A DNA stretch of 64,000 nucleotides from DATARH01 sp963773625 (lineage in GTDB: Bacteria > Pseudomonadota > Alphaproteobacteria > ATCC43930 > CGMCC-115725), in the NCBI GenBank assembly GCA_963773625.1, contig CAVZCJ010000016.1, positions 248,001-312,000 of the forward strand, given 5' to 3'. Shown here one piece after another: positions 61,974 through 64,000 of this stretch; within the stretch, counting starts at the first letter, position 1; each line of letters starts with the position of its first letter. The position numbers and the translations under genes were made by a program. The notes under the pieces were generated by a model, which was given only the letters and a program-made list of their open reading frames with translations, searched no databases and was not told the DNA's origin.

Positions 61974-64000
61974 CGCTACTGTCGGTTCTCGCGCCGCTGG
62001 GCATCGAGCCGCGCAACAGGCTCTTCCGCGCGGCCCATTCCTCTTCGGTCGGCAGGGTTTCGAGAAATTGCACCTCGCTACCGGCATAGAGCGCGACCGG
62101 TAACCCGTCGCGGTAAAGCACGCGATTGACCGTCAGCGCCGCCAGCCTGGGACCGGGCGTCAGGATGCCCACCAAGTTGAGCGGGTCGGCGCCCGATAGC
62201 GAGATGAACGCGCCAGTGTGCGCCTTGCGCCGCGTCTCGCGCAGCGAGCCGACCGCCTCGGGCAGCGCGAATTGCTCGCCGGCGAAGCCCGCGACGAACC
62301 TTCCGCCGCGAACGTCGCCGCGCGCCTCCAGCCGGCGGTAGACGCGCAACAGATCGCGCCATGGTGGCAGCCATGGCGCCTCGCGTTCGATCAGGCGCCA
62401 GAACACCACGCCATAGCGGCGCAATAAGGTGCGCGCGAGATGCTCCGCCGCGTCGCCGGCGTCCTTCGCCGAACTTTCGGTCTGGCGCGGTCGGCGCGCC
62501 AAGGCCCAGCGGCCGGCGCCTTCCATCGCGAAGCCGATCGCGCGCCGCCGGCGCTGGCTGCCGCTGGCGCTCGGCGCGAGCAGCGCGCGCAACCCGGCGA
62601 AGCTGTCCGAGGTGACGAGGCCCAACGCGACGAGCTCGCCCAGCGCTTCCTCGACCTGCGGTTTGAGAAGTCCGCTGCCCTCGACCAGCTCGTCGAAAAA
62701 CGATGCGCCCTCCCGGCGGATGGCCTCCAGAACGCGGCGCGCCGTGGCGCTTGGTTCGGCACCCTCAGTGGCGGGCGACAATGTTGTCCACAGCGCCGCG
62801 TTGCGGCGCGCGAGCAGGGTGATCGGTGTCGACCGCACGGGGGTCGCGCCGCGCCCGACGTCGTCTGGCCGCGGGCTGCGCGGCCGCAGCCGCGCCCAAG
62901 CAACTCGGCCCGACAGACAGAGATCGTCGAGCCAGACCGGGTCATAGCCGGACAGCCGTGCGGGCAGGATTTCGCTTTCCCAGGCGCCCGCCGCCGCCTC
63001 GAACCCTTCGAGCTGACCGACGATCGCGGCAAGCGAGTCGGGGCCCTCCATGTGCGTGCCCGGAGCGACGCGCTGCCAGTCGAGCAGGAAGCGCAGGAAG
63101 TCGCGCGCCGCGACCGGCTCGATCTCGGCGCGAAGACGGTTGACGGTATAGCGGTGGATGCGGGCGAGGAGACGCCGCTCGCACCATTCGTCGCTTTCCG
63201 CGCCTGGCGTGAACCGGCCGCGCAGCGCGAAACCCTCGGCTTCGAGCGCAGCGAGCGGGGCGGCGATGTCGTGCGCGGTAAGGCCGAGCGACGCCGCCAA
63301 CGCTTCGGCCTCGGCCGGGCCGAGACCTTCGAGACGCCCGCGCACGATCTCGACCAAAGCGAGGTCGGCCGACCACTCGCGCGCGGCATGGGCGGCCGGC
63401 GCGGCGATCGCCGGGTTCAGCGTCGCCTCGGGCCACAGCGCCTGAAACTGCGGCAACCGCTCGGCGGCGACCCACAGCGTCGCCCCGGCGTGCCGCAGCC
63501 GAGCGGCACGCCGGCTTGCCGCCAATTCGCCGAGCCATCCGGCCCAGCCGGGGGTATTGCCGATCTCGCTCTCGGCGAGAAAGCCGAGCCAGACCAGGGC
63601 GTCGTGCATCTCATCGGCGTTTTCCGGCGCCGGCCACGCCTCGTCGCGCACCCGCGCGATCGCCTCGAGGTCGAGCCGGCCGAGATCGGCTGCTTCTTCG
63701 GGGGCAAGCCAGCGGCGCCCCATAACCGCCTGGGTGCGCCGCTCTTCGAGTGGCGCATCATCGAGAAAGGCGTAGGGCCGCGCCGAGAGCACCTCGAGCG
63801 CAAGTGGCGATGGCTCGGTCAGATCGCGGGCGACGACCCGCACCTCGCCGGCCTCGATGCGGGTGAGCAGCTGCTCCAACCCCTCGATGTCCATCGCCTC
63901 ATGGAGGCAATCGCCGATCGACTGGCGCACCAGCGGGTGATCGGGAATCTCGCGCTCGCCGGAGATATTCTCGGCGCAGGCGAGCTGGTCGGGAAAGATC
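61966..64000 (-). CDS. Lhr-type ATP-dependent helicase, C-terminal part (runs off the window)
   Basis: About 678 codons visible; the N-terminal helicase core lies beyond the window end. The visible part starts near IFPDQLACAENISGEREIPD and HPLVRQSIGDCLHEAMDIEG, then winged-helix and the Lhr C-terminal domains: ARDLTEPSPLALEVLSARPY, AFLDDAPLEERRTQAVMGRR, then GVVFWRLIEREAPWLPPWRD, LLRVYRRLEARGDVRGGRFV, FALPEAVGSLRETRRK. These are the typical signatures of large Lhr proteins, which unwind DNA:RNA hybrids and are linked to DNA repair. The first ATG of the visible frame is not the true start. Confidence 0.88.
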   Translation of the reverse strand, partial: IFPDQLACAENISGEREIPDHPLVRQSIGDCLHEAMDIEGLEQLLTRIEAGEVRVVARDLTEPSPLALEVLSARPYAFLDDAPLEERRTQAVMGRRWLAPEEAADLGRLDLEAIARVRDEAWPAPENADEMHDALVWLGFLAESEIGNTPGWAGWLGELAASRRAARLRHAGATLWVAAERLPQFQALWPEATLNPAIAAPAAHAAREWSADLALVEIVRGRLEGLGPAEAEALAASLGLTAHDIAAPLAALEAEGFALRGRFTPGAESDEWCERRLLARIHRYTVNRLRAEIEPVAARDFLRFLLDWQRVAPGTHMEGPDSLAAIVGQLEGFEAAAGAWESEILPARLSGYDPVWLDDLCLSGRVAWARLRPRSPRPDDVGRGATPVRSTPITLLARRNAALWTTLSPATEGAEPSATARRVLEAIRREGASFFDELVEGSGLLKPQVEEALGELVALGLVTSDSFAGLRALLAPSASGSQRRRRAIGFAMEGAGRWALARRPRQTESSAKDAGDAAEHLARTLLRRYGVVFWRLIEREAPWLPPWRDLLRVYRRLEARGDVRGGRFVAGFAGEQFALPEAVGSLRETRRKAHTGAFISLSGADPLNLVGILTPGPRLAALTVNRVLYRDGLPVALYAGSEVQFLETLPTEEEWAARKSLLRGSMPSGARTDSSVK

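Noticed and set aside
1..64000. CRISPR arrays, rRNA genes, toxin-antitoxin pairs with known folds, prophage structural genes
   Set aside because: None seen: no regularly spaced repeats, no rRNA sequence, and no capsid, tail or terminase-like frames.

Overview
The window is GC-rich chromosomal DNA that reads as an alphaproteobacterium. The support is the block ppx/gppA-rlmE-guaB-rsmB-guaA on the minus strand, an alphaproteobacterial-looking tRNA-Gln(CTG), a DUF992 protein, FNR/FixK-type boxes, and many small catabolic operons typical of soil or rhizosphere lineages. I cannot fix the order (Hyphomicrobiales or Rhodospirillales are both possible).

Layout. 0-17 kb is a catabolic patchwork: an alpha/beta hydrolase with a SnoaL-like protein, two MFS transporters, an FAH-family hydrolase with an IlvD-type dehydratase, a 2OG-Fe oxygenase, an amidase with a small GatC-like partner, a lipocalin-like protein, a polysaccharide deacetylase, an aldo/keto reductase with a class III aminotransferase, and an LLM flavin enzyme with a MetX-like hydrolase. 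17-21.4 kb holds a DUF992 secreted protein, a winged-helix/TolB/TPR regulator with a shortened TPR paralogue, and a TauE/SafE permease. 21.5-31.2 kb is a mobile-element zone lying directly 3' of guaA. Four copies of the guaA 3' end, all in one orientation and increasingly degraded with distance from guaA, mark successive integrations. The youngest segment (22.4-31.1 kb) carries a tyrosine recombinase next to guaA, IS3 and IS5 elements, an XRE regulator, broken SRAP genes, an AbiJ-like abortive-infection candidate, a GlsB-type membrane protein and very small single-span ORFs. 31-37.5 kb is the purine/RNA-modification housekeeping block and the tRNA. 37.6-40 kb is a large AT-richer polytopic membrane protein.

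40-56.6 kb appears to be one signalling and surface programme: a winged-helix regulator, a LuxR-type regulator with a stand-alone receiver, a PAS histidine kinase, an Rcp1-like response regulator, a receiver-multiPAS-GAF-HD-GYP protein, a CBS protein, TadE, TadG, Flp pilin, CpaB, CpaE/TadZ, CpaF/TadA, TadB and TadC. Three 14-bp FNR/FixK-like boxes, two of them identical, lie in front of the winged-helix gene, the kinase operon and flp. This suggests that oxygen or redox state controls both the c-di-GMP signalling genes and the Flp pilus. Secretin (CpaC/RcpA), CpaD and prepilin peptidase genes are not in the window. 56.6-64 kb returns to metabolism (SDR, CocE/NonD hydrolase, OYE flavin enzyme, class III CoA-transferase) and ends inside an Lhr-type helicase.

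Caution: many otherwise good genes, including the essential guaA and guaB, are broken by single-base insertions or deletions. I read most of these as sequence errors and give the full span of each gene with the shifts noted. Breaks inside the mobile-element zone are more likely real decay.
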